Shown piece by piece: positions 8,910 to 20,128 of a stretch of DNA of 64,000 bases. The position numbers and the translations under genes were made by a program. Below the pieces are notes generated by a model. That model was not told where the DNA came from. It saw nothing but the letters and a program-made list of their open reading frames with translations, and searched no databases. Positions within the stretch are counted from its first letter, which is position 1; every line of letters starts with the position of its first letter. Origin of the DNA: Salinisphaera shabanensis E1L3A (GTDB taxonomy: Bacteria; Pseudomonadota; Gammaproteobacteria; Nevskiales; Salinisphaeraceae); contig NZ_AFNV02000003.1 in NCBI RefSeq assembly GCF_000215955.2, positions 241,475 to 305,474 of the forward strand, given 5' to 3'.

Positions 8910-9677
8910 CTAGCTGCAATTGGTCTTGTTCGGCGCCTGTTGGTAAAGCTGTAGCGCTTGGTTCATGTGGCTCTGAAGGTTGTTGATCCGGCTCTCGTTG
9001 GAGGGATGGGTCGACATGAACTCGGCCGGTTTCTCACCCCCGGCGGCCGCCATGTTCTGCCAGAGTGCAACAGATTCGCGTGGATCGAAGCCTGCCCGGG
9101 CCATCAGTTCGAGCCCGATCGTATCCGCCTCGCTTTCCTGCGTGCGCGAAAACGGCAGTAGGATGCCGACCTGTGCGCCCAGGCCAAGTGCCGACATCAC
9201 GGCTTGGTTGCCGCCGCCGCCCGAACCACCAAGAAAGGCCGAAACCACTTGCAGGCCACCCTGGGTCGCAGCCTGCTGCGACACGCGTTCGTTACCGTGA
9301 TCGGCCAGAACGTGTCCGACTTCGTGGCCGATGACCGCGGCCAGCTGATCATCGCTCTTGGCCACGTCGAGCAGTCCCGAGTAGACGCCGATCTTGCCGC
9401 CGGGCAGGGCAAACGCATTGACCTGGTCGTCCTTGAAGACGGTGACTTCCCATTCGCCGCCGGTCACTTTCGTAATCGCATTGGCCACGCACTTCACGTA
9501 GCGGTTGTCGGCGGTGCTGTTGTCGATGGGCTCTTCCTGCTTCATCTGTTGATAGCTTTGAACGCCCATCTCGGCGATCTTTTCTTCGGAAAAAAGCTTG
9601 AGCTGGTTGCGGCCCGTGGGCGAGGTTGCGCAGGCGGCAAGCAGCAACAGTAATGAGGCGACATAGATTCGACGCAT
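8910..9677 (-). CDS. M48-family metalloprotease lipoprotein
   Basis: A 255-residue zinc protease with a lipoprotein signal (LLLLLAACATSP, lipid-modified Cys16). The zinc site is HEVGH at residues 118-122 with the third ligand in ESEAD near residue 181. It resembles the LoiP/YcaL group of envelope quality-control proteases, without the TPR tail of BepA. A Gly-rich loop (GGSGGGG) sits between the two motifs. It is monocistronic, divergent from uvrD and followed by the RRM gene on the same strand after about 190 bp. Confidence 0.9.
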   Translation of the reverse strand: MRRIYVASLLLLLAACATSPTGRNQLKLFSEEKIAEMGVQSYQQMKQEEPIDNSTADNRYVKCVANAITKVTGGEWEVTVFKDDQVNAFALPGGKIGVYSGLLDVAKSDDQLAAVIGHEVGHVLADHGNERVSQQAATQGGLQVVSAFLGGSGGGGNQAVMSALGLGAQVGILLPFSRTQESEADTIGLELMARAGFDPRESVALWQNMAAAGGEKPAEFMSTHPSNESRINNLQSHMNQALQLYQQAPNKTNCS

Positions 9678-9812
9678 GATCGACGTTCTCCGAAGGCGGC
9701 CCGGGCGGGATTGGGGTGGCTCGTGTCTCGCAAGTGCTAATTCTAGCGCGAAGAGCTTGCGCGTCCATGAATAGCGGCCGGCGCCGACAGTGCATTGGTT
9801 ACAATGCGCGCC

Positions 9813-11972
9813 ATGGACGATGTATCAACAATTCTCGAGTCTCTTAACGAAGCCCAGCGCGAAGCGGTGGGCGCACCACCCGGGCATATGCGCGTACTGG
9901 CGGGCGCGGGGTCCGGCAAGACACGGGTATTGATACATCGTATCGCCTGGCTGATCGGTGTCGAAGGCGTGGCCCCGCAATCGATTCTCGCGGTGACCTT
10001 CACCAACAAGGCCGCGGGCGAAATGCGCGCCCGTTTGGAGCCGATGCTGCGCGTGCCGGCACGTGCGCTATGGGTCGGCACGTTTCACGGCATCGCCCAT
10101 CGGCTGCTGCGTCTGCACTACAAGGAAGCCAAGCTGCCGCAGACGTTTCAGATCATCGATTCGGACGACCAGTACCGGCTGGTGCGGCGTACGCTCAAGA
10201 ATCTGGAAATGGACGAGCAGCGCTGGCCGCCGCGCCAGATGCAGGGCTTCATCAACAGTTGCAAAGAGGCCGCCGAGCGCCCGCGCGATTTGGCCGATAC
10301 GGGCGATTATGCGCGCAGCCAGATGATTCGCGTCTATCAGGCGTACGAAAACGCGCGCGAAGCCGCCGGCCTGGTCGATTTTCCGGAGCTGCTGCTACGC
10401 GCGTTCGAGACATGTCGCGACAACGCCGACCTGTTGGCGCACTACCGCCGTCGTTTCAGCCATATCCTCGTCGACGAGTTTCAGGATACGAACGCGCTGC
10501 AATATGCCTGGATTCGTTTGCTGGCCGGCGATAGCGGCAAGGTCTTCATCGTCGGCGACGACGATCAGTCCATCTATTCCTGGCGTGGCGCGCGCGTCGA
10601 CAACATCCTGCGGTTCGAGGAAGACTTCAAGGACACCGCGACCGTGCGCCTGGAGCAGAACTATCGCTCCACCGGCACGATTCTGGGCGCAGCCAACGGC
10701 CTGATCGGCCATAACCTCACGCGCCTGGGCAAGGAGCTGTGGACCGCCGGTGCCGACGGCGAGCCGATCGATATCTATGCGGCCTTCAACGAGTACGACG
10801 AAGCCCAGCATGTCGTCACCCGTATCCAGAACTGGATCGCCGACGGGGGCAAGCGCTCGGATATCGCGATTCTGTATCGCTCCAATGCCCAGTCGCGCGT
10901 ACTCGAAGAACGCCTGATCGCTGCCGAGATTTCCTATCGCATCTACGGCGGCCAGAAATTCTTCGAGCGTGCCGAAATCAAGGATGCGCTGGCGTATATG
11001 CGCCTGCTGCAATCGCGTGCCGACGACGCGGCGTTCGAGCGTATCGTCAATACGCCGACGCGTGGCATCGGTGCCACCACGGTCGACAAGATCCGTAGCC
11101 ATGCACGCGCCGGGGCGATGAGTCTCTGGCAGGCCGCATTCGACCTCGCCGAGAACGGGCTACCAGCGCGTGCGGGCAAGATGGTCATGGCCTTTATCGA
11201 GCTTATCGATACGCTCGACGCCGAAATCGAAGGCATGGCCTTGCACGAGATCGCCGAAACGGTCATTTCTGCCACTGAGCTCAAGGCGCATCACGGCAAG
11301 GGGGGCGACGAGAAAGCCGAAGGCCGCAAGGAAAACCTCGATGAGCTGGTGTCGGCCGCGCGCGCTTATACGGCGGATGACGACGAAACCATGGACGAAA
11401 TCACCCAGTTCCTGGCCTATGCCTCGCTGGAGGCCGGTGAAAACCAGGCCGGTGAGTGGGACGAATCAGTGCAACTGATGACGCTGCATTCGGCCAAGGG
11501 CCTCGAGTTCCCGCTGGTTTTCATGGTCGGCCTCGAAGAAGGCCTGTTCCCGCATCAGCGCTCGATCGATGACGACAACGGCCTCGAGGAAGAGCGTCGC
11601 CTATGCTATGTCGGCATGACCCGCGCCATGGAGAAGCTGCATATTTCGCACGCGGAAGTACGACGTCTGCACGGCAGTGAGAATCTGTGCGCGCCGTCAC
11701 GCTTTCTGCGCGAAATTCCCAGTGATTTCCTGCGCGAAGTCCGCCCGCAGGCGGGTATCAGCCAGCCAGTGTTCCGGCCGGGCAGTATCGCCAAATCCGA
11801 ACAGCGCGCGGCCGGGCTTTCTTTGGGTCAGCGCGTGGCGCACAAGAAGTTCGGGCAGGGCACGGTGCTGGCGTTCGAGGGCGACGGCGCGCGCGCCCGT
11901 ATCCAGGTCAATTTCGATGGCGCGGGCAGCAAGTGGTTGATCGCCGGCTATGCCAAACTCGACCCGGCATGA
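9813..11972 (+). CDS. uvrD: DNA helicase II
   Basis: A 719-residue superfamily 1 3'-5' helicase for nucleotide excision and mismatch repair. Motif I is AGAGSGKTR near residue 33, motif Ia VTFTNKAAGEMR, motif II DEFQDTN, motif III GDDDQSIYSWRGA, motif IV EQNYRST, motif V MTLHSAKGLEFP and motif VI VGMTRAMEKL. The C-terminal Tudor-like UvrD domain (VAHKKFGQGTVL) distinguishes it from Rep. Length matches E. coli UvrD (720). I took the ATG giving MDDVSTILESLN, like MDVSYLLDSLN. No Shine-Dalgarno is visible; a TACAAT hexamer lies 7 bp upstream. Confidence 0.96.
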   Translation: MDDVSTILESLNEAQREAVGAPPGHMRVLAGAGSGKTRVLIHRIAWLIGVEGVAPQSILAVTFTNKAAGEMRARLEPMLRVPARALWVGTFHGIAHRLLRLHYKEAKLPQTFQIIDSDDQYRLVRRTLKNLEMDEQRWPPRQMQGFINSCKEAAERPRDLADTGDYARSQMIRVYQAYENAREAAGLVDFPELLLRAFETCRDNADLLAHYRRRFSHILVDEFQDTNALQYAWIRLLAGDSGKVFIVGDDDQSIYSWRGARVDNILRFEEDFKDTATVRLEQNYRSTGTILGAANGLIGHNLTRLGKELWTAGADGEPIDIYAAFNEYDEAQHVVTRIQNWIADGGKRSDIAILYRSNAQSRVLEERLIAAEISYRIYGGQKFFERAEIKDALAYMRLLQSRADDAAFERIVNTPTRGIGATTVDKIRSHARAGAMSLWQAAFDLAENGLPARAGKMVMAFIELIDTLDAEIEGMALHEIAETVISATELKAHHGKGGDEKAEGRKENLDELVSAARAYTADDDETMDEITQFLAYASLEAGENQAGEWDESVQLMTLHSAKGLEFPLVFMVGLEEGLFPHQRSIDDDNGLEEERRLCYVGMTRAMEKLHISHAEVRRLHGSENLCAPSRFLREIPSDFLREVRPQAGISQPVFRPGSIAKSEQRAAGLSLGQRVAHKKFGQGTVLAFEGDGARARIQVNFDGAGSKWLIAGYAKLDPA

Positions 11973-12028
11973 ACTGAATCGTTAAACACAATCGCGCAGG
12001 CACAGCGCGGCCAGTCAGGGGGAGCGGC

Positions 12029-13048
12029 ATGGGGTTACGTCGTGGTGGGGGATTGTTGCGTTCGTCGGTGCTGGTTGGAGCCATGCTCGCGACAGCGCCT
12101 GCGGTAGCGCGAGATGGCGACGCGATGGCGCCGCAGCCGTTGGCTTTTTCGGATCAGTCGCCCACGGTCTCGATCTACGGCCTGCCCCGGGCCGACGGTT
12201 ATACCGTTGCCGAGCCCGGGGCCTGGCGGGCCGGGCTGCGTGTCGACTACACGAGCCACTACACCGAACAACAGGCCGGTCGTGAAAGCCTGTTGTTCGA
12301 CGGTGAGACCACACGCGCGGCGCTCATTTTCGAGCGCGGTTTTGGTGATGACTGGCAGGCGACGGTCGAAATTCCTTTTGTCGATCATAGCGGCGGCTTT
12401 GCCGACGGCTTCATCGACGACTTTCACGATGTGTTCGGCTTCTCCGATGGCGGTCGGTCCAGCGCGCCGCGAGATCAGCAAAGCTTTCGCTATCAGCGTG
12501 ATGGGCGGCTGGCGCTCGACGTCAGCGATTCGCCTTCCGGAGTCGGCGATGTACGCCTGGGGCTCAAAAAACGCCTCGCCGGCGTTGGTGACTGGGGCAT
12601 GGCGGTTGCTGGCGAACTCAAGCTGCCGACCGGCGATGCGGATCGGCTGACTGGCAGCGGCGCGGCCGATGTTTCGTTCTGGGGCACGGTTGGCAACAAT
12701 CAGAACGGCACGTCGCGCTGGCGCATGCTGGCGGGCGCGGGCGGCCTTTATTCCGGCCAAGGCGATGTGCTGGAAGCGCAGCGCGTGCAGGAAGTCGCTT
12801 TCGGCTGGGCGACTCTGGGCTATGCCGTGGCGCCCTCGTTTGTGGTCAAGGTGCAGGCCTATGCACACAGCGCGTTCTACGAAGATACCGATATTGAAGC
12901 GCTCGACGGCACGGCAGTGGCCGGGGCATTGGGCGTCGATTGGATGTTGAACGAGCGCTCGCGCATGGAATTTGCGATTATCGAAGATCTGAACACCGGC
13001 GCGTCGCCGGATGTCAGTTTTCTGCTGGGGCTGCGCCACGCCTTCTGA
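12029..13048 (+). CDS. DUF3187 family exported beta-rich protein
   Basis: A 339-residue protein with a signal peptide ending near TAPAVA. The mature start, FSDQSPTVSIYGLPRADG, matches the opening motif of DUF3187, a family of outer-membrane-like proteins of unknown function. Alternating beta-type segments and the aromatic C-terminus (LLGLRHAF) suggest an outer-membrane barrel. A strong AGGGGGA Shine-Dalgarno at 12017-12023 sets the start. The next gene, a glutamate-receptor-like channel, begins 25 bp after the stop, so the two are probably co-transcribed. Confidence 0.75.
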   Translation: MGLRRGGGLLRSSVLVGAMLATAPAVARDGDAMAPQPLAFSDQSPTVSIYGLPRADGYTVAEPGAWRAGLRVDYTSHYTEQQAGRESLLFDGETTRAALIFERGFGDDWQATVEIPFVDHSGGFADGFIDDFHDVFGFSDGGRSSAPRDQQSFRYQRDGRLALDVSDSPSGVGDVRLGLKKRLAGVGDWGMAVAGELKLPTGDADRLTGSGAADVSFWGTVGNNQNGTSRWRMLAGAGGLYSGQGDVLEAQRVQEVAFGWATLGYAVAPSFVVKVQAYAHSAFYEDTDIEALDGTAVAGALGVDWMLNERSRMEFAIIEDLNTGASPDVSFLLGLRHAF

Positions 13049-13073
13049 TGCGCTCCCGGCAACTGGGGGATTG

Positions 13074-14228
<1,155 letters not shown>

Positions 14229-14240
14229 CTCAGCAGTAGC

Positions 14241-14271
14241 CGCCGACGCGTTCAAAGCGATCGCGTCGGCG
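14241..14271. terminator. 10-bp perfect inverted repeat between convergent genes
   Basis: CGCCGACGCG and CGCGTCGGCG pair perfectly around an 11-nt loop, just after the channel gene (plus) and 6 bp past the SPOR gene end (minus). There is no T-tract, so it may be an mRNA 3' stabiliser or part of a Rho-dependent end, not a classic terminator. Confidence 0.5.
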
Positions 14272-14277
14272 CCGAAT

Positions 14278-15012
14278 TCAGTCTTTCGCCCGCATGACCA
14301 ACGTATCGATACGATTCTCGCGTAGGCGCTTGAGGATATTGTTCAGTTCGCTCGATGAGCTGATGGTATTGCTCTGAACGCGGTAGACCGTCTTGCCGGA
14401 CGGCAGATCGACTTCGACCGTACGCGCAGCGAGCCCCAGCAGGCCCAGCTCGGCTTTGCGCCGTTCCGCGTCGGCCGGCGTGGAGAAGGAACCGGCCTGA
14501 ATGATGTAACGCCCCGGCTCTGCGACCTTGGGTGTGGTCGGCTGTGGTTTGGAGGCGGGCTGTTCGACTTCGGCGGCGCTCGATGACGAGCTGCTCGACG
14601 ACGAACGGCTCTTTTTCTCCGGATATTCTTCTTCCGGAATAACCACTTCGTAGTTCGGCAGCATCTTGTAGAAAGAAAAGCGCGGCTCTTCCTCCTCGGC
14701 TTCGGGCTCGGCGCTATCGGCAGCAGGCGCTTTTTCCGACTGCGACGATGCGCTCGAACGCGCTTTTTCAGGCGTGGCGATCTCGATCTGTTCGCGGGCG
14801 AGATCGCCGCCCGGTCGGGCGAAAATATAAAACACCGCCGCGACGGTCAGCCCGATACACAGTCCGCAGATCATCCATACCCAGCCGGGCGGGCCGCCGC
14901 TTTTCGTCCGCTTGGTTTGCGTCGGGCGGGCCGCCGGTTTGCGGCGCGTAGGCTTGCGCTTGCCGCTGTTCGACGACGAATTACCCGGCCGGCTGGAATA
15001 GTCTCGCGCCAT
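14278..15012 (-). CDS. SPOR-domain cell division protein (FtsN-like)
   Basis: A 244-residue bitopic protein with a Lys/Arg-rich cytoplasmic N-terminus, one membrane helix (WVWMICGLCIGLTVAAVFYIF, about residues 43-63), a low-complexity periplasmic linker with a polyserine run, and a C-terminal SPOR domain (RYIIQAGSFSTPADAERRKAEL onward) that binds denuded septal glycan. The start ATG shares an A with the argS stop (TAATG), a tight operon. The argS-SPOR order is common in gammaproteobacteria, where hslVU may follow; here hslVU is absent and the next gene is convergent. Confidence 0.88.
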   Translation of the reverse strand: MARDYSSRPGNSSSNSGKRKPTRRKPAARPTQTKRTKSGGPPGWVWMICGLCIGLTVAAVFYIFARPGGDLAREQIEIATPEKARSSASSQSEKAPAADSAEPEAEEEEPRFSFYKMLPNYEVVIPEEEYPEKKSRSSSSSSSSSAAEVEQPASKPQPTTPKVAEPGRYIIQAGSFSTPADAERRKAELGLLGLAARTVEVDLPSGKTVYRVQSNTISSSSELNNILKRLRENRIDTLVMRAKD

Positions 15013-16679
15013 TACATTTGCTCCGGTGCGCTCACACCCAACAGCTTAAGGCCGTTGGCCAGTACTTGCCGAGTCGCGAATACCAGCGCCAGGCGCGCGT
15101 TGCGCAGGGCGGCGTCGTCGACCAGGAACTGCTGGGCGTTGTAGTAACTATGAAATGCATCGGCCAGGTCGCGCAGATAATGAGCCACGGCCTGGGGCGC
15201 GAAATCCGTGGCTGCCGTTTCGACAAGCTCGGGAAAGCGCGAAATCGCAGTAATCAGACGTTGTTCATGCGGGCTGTCCAGCCGAGCCAGATCGCCGGCT
15301 TCGCGGCTGTAGGTCATATCGCGCTCGGCCAACTGGCCGACCACGCTGCAGATACGCGCATGCGCATACTGGATGTAATAGACCGGATTTTCTTCGCTCT
15401 GGCTGCGGGCCAGATCGATATCGAAGGTCTGCTGTGAATCCGGCTTACGTGCGGCCAGGAAATAACGCGTGGCGTCGCGCCCGACCTCGTCGATGAGGTC
15501 GCGCAGCGTTACGTAGGAGCCGGCACGCTTGGAGAGCTTCACTTCCTCGCCGGCGCGCATGACCGTGACCATCTGATGCAGCACGTAGTCCGGCCAGCCT
15601 TTGGGGATGCCGATATCCAGCGCCTGCAGACCCGCTCGGACACGGGCGATCGTGCCGTGGTGGTCAGCGCCCTGTTCGTTGATCGCGCGCGTATAGCCGC
15701 GCTCCCATTTGCCGACATGATAGGCAACATCGGGTACGAAATACGTATAGCCGCCCTCGGCCTTGCGCATCACGCGATCCTTGTCGTCGCCGAAGTCGGT
15801 GGTCTTGAGCCACAGCGCGCCGTCGGCTTCGTAGGTGTGACCGGCATCGATCAGGGACTGAACGGTGCGCTCGACCCGGCCTTCGCTATAGAGCGCGGAT
15901 TCGAGTGAGTAGACATCGAAATCCACCGCAAAGGCTTTCAGGTCGGCGTCCTGCTCGCGGCGCAGATAGGCCACGGCGAATTCACGGATGGCGTTGAGAT
16001 TGTCCGCATCACCAGCGCCGGTGACTTCGCGATCGTCCGCGGCCACTGTTTCGCCGGCGAGATAGGCCGCGGCCACGTCAGCGATATAGTCGCCGCGATA
16101 GCCATCCGTCGGCCACGCGTCGTTTTCGGGCGTAATGCCCTTGGCGCGCGCCTGGACCGAAACAGCGAGATTCGCGATCTGGGCGCCCGCATCGTTGTAG
16201 TAGAACTCACGCGTCACGTCGAAGCCGGTGGCCTCGAACAGGCGTGCCAAGCAATCACCGACCGCCGCGCCACGGCCATGGCCGACGTGCAGCGGGCCGG
16301 TCGGGTTCGCGGAGACGAACTCGATCATCACCTTCTGGCCCGCGCCGGTGTGGCTGCGGCCATAGGCCGCGCCGGCGGCGAGCACCTCATCGATCGTTGC
16401 GCGAAACGCCGCGGACGCGAGGAAGAAGTTAATGAAGCCGGGCCCGGCGATCTCGACCTGGGCGATCTGCTCGTCATCGGCCAACGTGTCCACGATCGTC
16501 TGCGCGATCTCGCGCGGGTTGCGGCGCAGCGTCTTGGTCAGCGTCATGGCGATATTGCTGGCGAAGTCGCCATGGGCGGCGTCGCGGGTACGCTCCACAT
16601 GGGGCGCGGCGGGCGTGTCGATATCGGGCCAGGCGCGTTGGACAGCGTCGGCAAGCAGATCCTGAACGAGACGTTTCAC
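15012..16679 (-). CDS. argS: arginyl-tRNA synthetase
   Basis: A 555-residue class I synthetase that charges tRNA-Arg. The N-terminal Arg-S domain is followed by the HIGH-type motif [14 protein letters not shown] near residue 125 and the KMSKS-type loop [15 protein letters not shown], with the DALR anticodon-binding domain at the C-terminus ([10 protein letters not shown] to ANGLKLLGV). The start is GTG. It lies downstream of priA and a methyltransferase gene on the same strand and overlaps the SPOR gene by one base. Confidence 0.96.
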   Translation of the reverse strand: MKRLVQDLLADAVQRAWPDIDTPAAPHVERTRDAAHGDFASNIAMTLTKTLRRNPREIAQTIVDTLADDEQIAQVEIAGPGFINFFLASAAFRATIDEVLAAGAAYGRSHTGAGQKVMIEFVSANPTGPLHVGHGRGAAVGDCLARLFEATGFDVTREFYYNDAGAQIANLAVSVQARAKGITPENDAWPTDGYRGDYIADVAAAYLAGETVAADDREVTGAGDADNLNAIREFAVAYLRREQDADLKAFAVDFDVYSLESALYSEGRVERTVQSLIDAGHTYEADGALWLKTTDFGDDKDRVMRKAEGGYTYFVPDVAYHVGKWERGYTRAINEQGADHHGTIARVRAGLQALDIGIPKGWPDYVLHQMVTVMRAGEEVKLSKRAGSYVTLRDLIDEVGRDATRYFLAARKPDSQQTFDIDLARSQSEENPVYYIQYAHARICSVVGQLAERDMTYSREAGDLARLDSPHEQRLITAISRFPELVETAATDFAPQAVAHYLRDLADAFHSYYNAQQFLVDDAALRNARLALVFATRQVLANGLKLLGVSAPEQM

Positions 16680-16769
16680 GATGGTTTTGATAGGCGGTCG
16701 CGAGAATGACCGCGCAGTCTAACGCGCGCGCTCACGCCCGGCCATGTCTGCCCGGCGATCCGGTCGCCG

Positions 16770-17606
16770 CTAGACTTGTGCTTCGATCAATACGAAGGCG
16801 CGCTGGGCAGGGGCGGGCGCCTCGGCGGCAGCGTCCAGTTCGGCATCGGGTAGCACCCGCGCGCGGGAAAAGCCGCAGTCCTCGAGCATGGCGATGGCCT
16901 CATCCGCGTTTACGCACAGCTGATTGCGCAGGTCCCGCCCGCTGATACGGCGCAGCACATCGAACATCAGCCGGGCGGCCATGCCGAACTGGTCGATATG
17001 ATCGCGCGGATGCACCTCCAGCAGATACCGCCCGCCGCCCAGGCGCGACAATAGCGATGCGATCGCGGTCCAGGCGCGGCGTTTCTCGGCGTGATCGAGA
17101 TAATCGGTCACGCCCTCGGTCATCGCGATCGCCCGCGTATCGGGCGTGGAGGCTAGCTTCTCGCCGAACCCGTCGGCCAACAGATCGCCGACGTCGAGCT
17201 GGTAGTTGTCGGGCAAGGCATGACCGGCGAGCCGGGCGCGTCTTGCCGCGACCATATCCGGCAGGTCGTAGTCGATCCAGCGCATACGCGGGTGCGCTTG
17301 CGCGTAGGCGATGCCCCGCGTGGACAGGCCGGCCCCGATCTCGAGCGCCAGGTCGGGCGCTTGTGCATGCGCCCAGGCAGAAAACCAGCGATGGCGCCAG
17401 TACAGCGTTTCGCTGAACGCCCCGGCCGCCGGGGCGATCGGCCGAAGCGCGCGGCAGCCATAGTGCAGCGGTAGGAATAGCGCACGGCCGCGCCGACTGT
17501 CGAACCAGTCGGCGTAGTCGAAACCAAAATGTGCCCAGGCGCTGGCGGTGGCATAACCGGTGAGCGAGACGCGCGGGTTGCCGGCGGTCGTGTCGGGCTG
17601 GGCCAT
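16770..17606 (-). CDS. class I SAM-dependent methyltransferase, LCM family
   Basis: A 278-residue protein related to leucine carboxyl methyltransferase and polyketide-type O-methyltransferases. SAM-site motifs are LEIGAGLSTRG, IDYDLPDMVAARR and AMTEGVTDYLD. A longer open frame continues upstream into antisense priA sequence; I start at the ATG giving MAQPDTTAGN, 52 bp after the priA stop. The substrate is unknown. Its place between priA and argS on one strand suggests shared transcription and no functional clue. Confidence 0.75.
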   Translation of the reverse strand: MAQPDTTAGNPRVSLTGYATASAWAHFGFDYADWFDSRRGRALFLPLHYGCRALRPIAPAAGAFSETLYWRHRWFSAWAHAQAPDLALEIGAGLSTRGIAYAQAHPRMRWIDYDLPDMVAARRARLAGHALPDNYQLDVGDLLADGFGEKLASTPDTRAIAMTEGVTDYLDHAEKRRAWTAIASLLSRLGGGRYLLEVHPRDHIDQFGMAARLMFDVLRRISGRDLRNQLCVNADEAIAMLEDCGFSRARVLPDAELDAAAEAPAPAQRAFVLIEAQV

Positions 17607-17658
17607 GAGCGCTGGATCGTGAACAGTAGAGAGCGACAGCCTCTCACAGTCGGTGGGA

Positions 17659-19857
17659 TTACAGCAGATCCTGCGGGTCGACATCGATCGACCAGCGCAC
17701 GCGCCGGGCCCCGGGTAGCTCGGCGAGCACGCGTTGCCAGTGGTCCAGCGCCGGATGCAAACGTGCACGGGTGCTGGAATGCAGTAGCAAGTGGGCACGA
17801 AAGCGTCCGGCACGACGTTGCATGGGCGCGGGCACTGGGCCCCAGCAGGCGATCTGCTCGTCGCTATGAATCGTAGCCGCGGCCTGCTCGAGGAACGCCT
17901 GCGGCGACTGTATATCCTGTGCCTCGGCGCGCAGCAGGCACAGATAGCCGAACGGCGGCAGTGCTGCCTCGCGGCGCTCGGCGAGGGCCGCTCGGGCGAA
18001 GGCGTCGTAACCGCCGCTGAGCAAACGATGCAGCAACGGGTGCTCGGGGTGGCGGGTTTGCAGCCAGACCTCGCCAGGCAGATCGGATCGCCCGGCGCGC
18101 CCGGCGACCTGAGTGACCAACTGGGCCATATGTTCGGCGGCGCGAAAATCGGCCGAGAACAGCCCGCCGTCGACGTCGAGCACGGCGACACACGTTAGCC
18201 GGGCAAAGTCGTGGCCTTTGGCCAGCATCTGGGTGCCCACCAGCAGCTGTGTTTCACCGCTGGCGACATCGGCGAGCTGGCTTTCGAGACGGCCTTTGCG
18301 GGCCACGCTATCGCGATCGAAGCGCGCCAGACGTACATCGGGAAAGCGGCTGCGCAGCGCGCCGGCCACGCGTTCGGTGCCCGCGCCGAGAGCAATCAGC
18401 TGCTTCGAGCCGCAGCCGGGGCATTGCGCCGGGGTGTTCTGGTGCGCGCCGCAGTGATGACACTGCAATCGTGCGCCGCCGCCGTGCAGGGTGAGCGGCG
18501 CGTCACAGCGCTCACAGGGCGCGATCCAGCCGCAGTCGTGACACGAAAGTGCTGGCGCATAACCGCGTCGGTTAATGAATACCATCACCTGGTTGCCGGC
18601 TGTGAGATGGCGTTCGATATGAGCGAGCATTGGATCGGACAGCCCGCCCAGCAGCGGACGCGAACGGATATCGATCACCCGCACGGGCGGCATGGCCGCG
18701 CCGGTTGCGCGCTCGGGCAGCTTGAGATGCGCGAAACGACTCCGATCGGCGTTATGCAGGCTTTCAAGCGCCGGTGTGGCGCTGCCGAGAACGATCGGGA
18801 TGTCGCACTGCTGGGCACGCCGTAGGGCGACATCGCGCGCGTGATAACGAAACCCGTCCTGTTGCTTGTAGGAACCGTCGTGTTCTTCGTCGACCACGAT
18901 CAGCCCGAGGCGCGGCATGGGCGTGAACACAGCCGAGCGCGTGCCGATGACGATATCCGCATCGCCGGCGCGGGCGGCCCGCCACACATCGGCACGTTCG
19001 CCGTCGCTGCGTTGTGAATGCAGCACGCCGATGCTGGCGTCGAAGCGCGTTCGCAGGCGTTCGATCAGCTGTGGGGTGAGGCCGATCTCGGGCGCCAGGA
19101 ACAGAACCTGACGATTCGCAGCCAGTACCTCGGCCATTTGTCGACAATAGACCTCGGTCTTGCCGCTGCCGGTCACACCTTCCAGCAGCGTGGGATGAAA
19201 CCCCTCGCCGCGGCTGATGAGTTGTTCTACTGCCTCGCGTTGCATATCGGTGAGGGCAGGCGCGGTACCGGCGCTGCCCTGTTCAAGCGCGCCCGGCAGA
19301 TCGACTTCCTCGATCAGGCCGCGCCGTTCCAGCGCCTTGAGCGGCGCATGAATCGAACCAAAGCGGGCGAGCAGGTGCGAGTGGGCTACGGGATGCACGC
19401 CGGTACGAATTACGTCGAGCAACTCGTGCTGGCGCTTGGCGTGAGCTACCGGCTCGTTAGCCGTATCGCTGGGTACGGCCTGCCAGCCCCGATGGCGGTT
19501 TGGGGTCTGGTCTGTCTTCGCGCGACGTAGTGCCACCGGCAAGGCCGTGGCGAGTGCTTCGCCGATCGGGTGGTGGTAATAGCCCGCGGCCCATCGCAAC
19601 AGTCCCAGCAGTTCGTCATCGAATACCGGCGCATCGTCCAATCGCGCTTCGATTGGGCGCAATCGCTCTCGCGGCAGGTCGCTTTTGACCTCGGTTTCGA
19701 GTACGACACCGACCAGCCGCCGTTTGCCGAATCGCACGAGTACGCGACTGCCGATCGGCGTCGCGTCGGTGGCGTCGAGATCGAGGTAATCGAAGCCGCC
19801 ATATAAAGGCACGGGCACGGCAACGCGCAGAGTTGGCCCTATTTCTACGCCGCTCAT
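17659..19857 (-). CDS. priA: primosomal protein N' (replication restart helicase)
   Basis: A 732-residue 3'-5' helicase that reloads the replisome at collapsed forks. It has an N-terminal 3'-DNA-binding domain, Walker A LLEGVTGSGKTEVY near residue 224, DEEH in VVDEEHDGSYKQQ, and a zinc domain with paired CxxC motifs (CHDCGWIAPCERC and CHHCG ... CPGCGS) inserted between helicase motifs, diagnostic of PriA. Length matches E. coli PriA (732). I used the ATG at 19857, not the TTG one codon upstream. The spacer before it carries DnaA-box-like sites. Confidence 0.96.
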   Translation of the reverse strand: MSGVEIGPTLRVAVPVPLYGGFDYLDLDATDATPIGSRVLVRFGKRRLVGVVLETEVKSDLPRERLRPIEARLDDAPVFDDELLGLLRWAAGYYHHPIGEALATALPVALRRAKTDQTPNRHRGWQAVPSDTANEPVAHAKRQHELLDVIRTGVHPVAHSHLLARFGSIHAPLKALERRGLIEEVDLPGALEQGSAGTAPALTDMQREAVEQLISRGEGFHPTLLEGVTGSGKTEVYCRQMAEVLAANRQVLFLAPEIGLTPQLIERLRTRFDASIGVLHSQRSDGERADVWRAARAGDADIVIGTRSAVFTPMPRLGLIVVDEEHDGSYKQQDGFRYHARDVALRRAQQCDIPIVLGSATPALESLHNADRSRFAHLKLPERATGAAMPPVRVIDIRSRPLLGGLSDPMLAHIERHLTAGNQVMVFINRRGYAPALSCHDCGWIAPCERCDAPLTLHGGGARLQCHHCGAHQNTPAQCPGCGSKQLIALGAGTERVAGALRSRFPDVRLARFDRDSVARKGRLESQLADVASGETQLLVGTQMLAKGHDFARLTCVAVLDVDGGLFSADFRAAEHMAQLVTQVAGRAGRSDLPGEVWLQTRHPEHPLLHRLLSGGYDAFARAALAERREAALPPFGYLCLLRAEAQDIQSPQAFLEQAAATIHSDEQIACWGPVPAPMQRRAGRFRAHLLLHSSTRARLHPALDHWQRVLAELPGARRVRWSIDVDPQDLL

Positions 19858-19860
19858 CAA

Positions 19861-20128
19861 CGGTTTACAGCCTGTGGATAAAATCGTGGATGAATTTGTT
19901 CGAGTACGACTCTGCGATCGGCGAAATCGGTAGGCTTGGTCGAGAATTCGCGTAAAAATTCATTTAAATCAATATGGTATGAATAATTCTGCTCAATGTG
20001 CGCTGCAGCAAAAACGATTGCGCGATTTTTTGCGCCCTGTGAATATGTGGATAAACAATTCACCGTGGGGCCGAAGCAGTGCCATATGGCCGTTGTAGCG
20101 CCACGGCGGCTTGTGGATGAAGCGCGTG
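19861..20128. promoter_or_regulatory. AT-rich intergenic region with DnaA-box-like sites
   Basis: A 268-bp spacer between priA and the NUDIX gene, both on the minus strand. It holds two exact TGTGGATAA sequences (the complement of the E. coli DnaA box TTATCCACA) at 19873-19881 and 20046-20054. There are also two near matches in the same orientation, CGTGGATGA at 19885-19893 and TGTGGATGA at 20112-20120. Between them is a markedly AT-rich stretch (about 19955-20000). It could be a DnaA-controlled priA promoter, a titration site or an origin-like element. An open minus frame through it (19857-20180) does not look like protein. Confidence 0.45.

Noticed and set aside
16770..18191. A single 473-codon minus-strand protein
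   Set aside because: Only the last 278 codons carry methyltransferase motifs; the upstream part is out-of-frame priA sequence.
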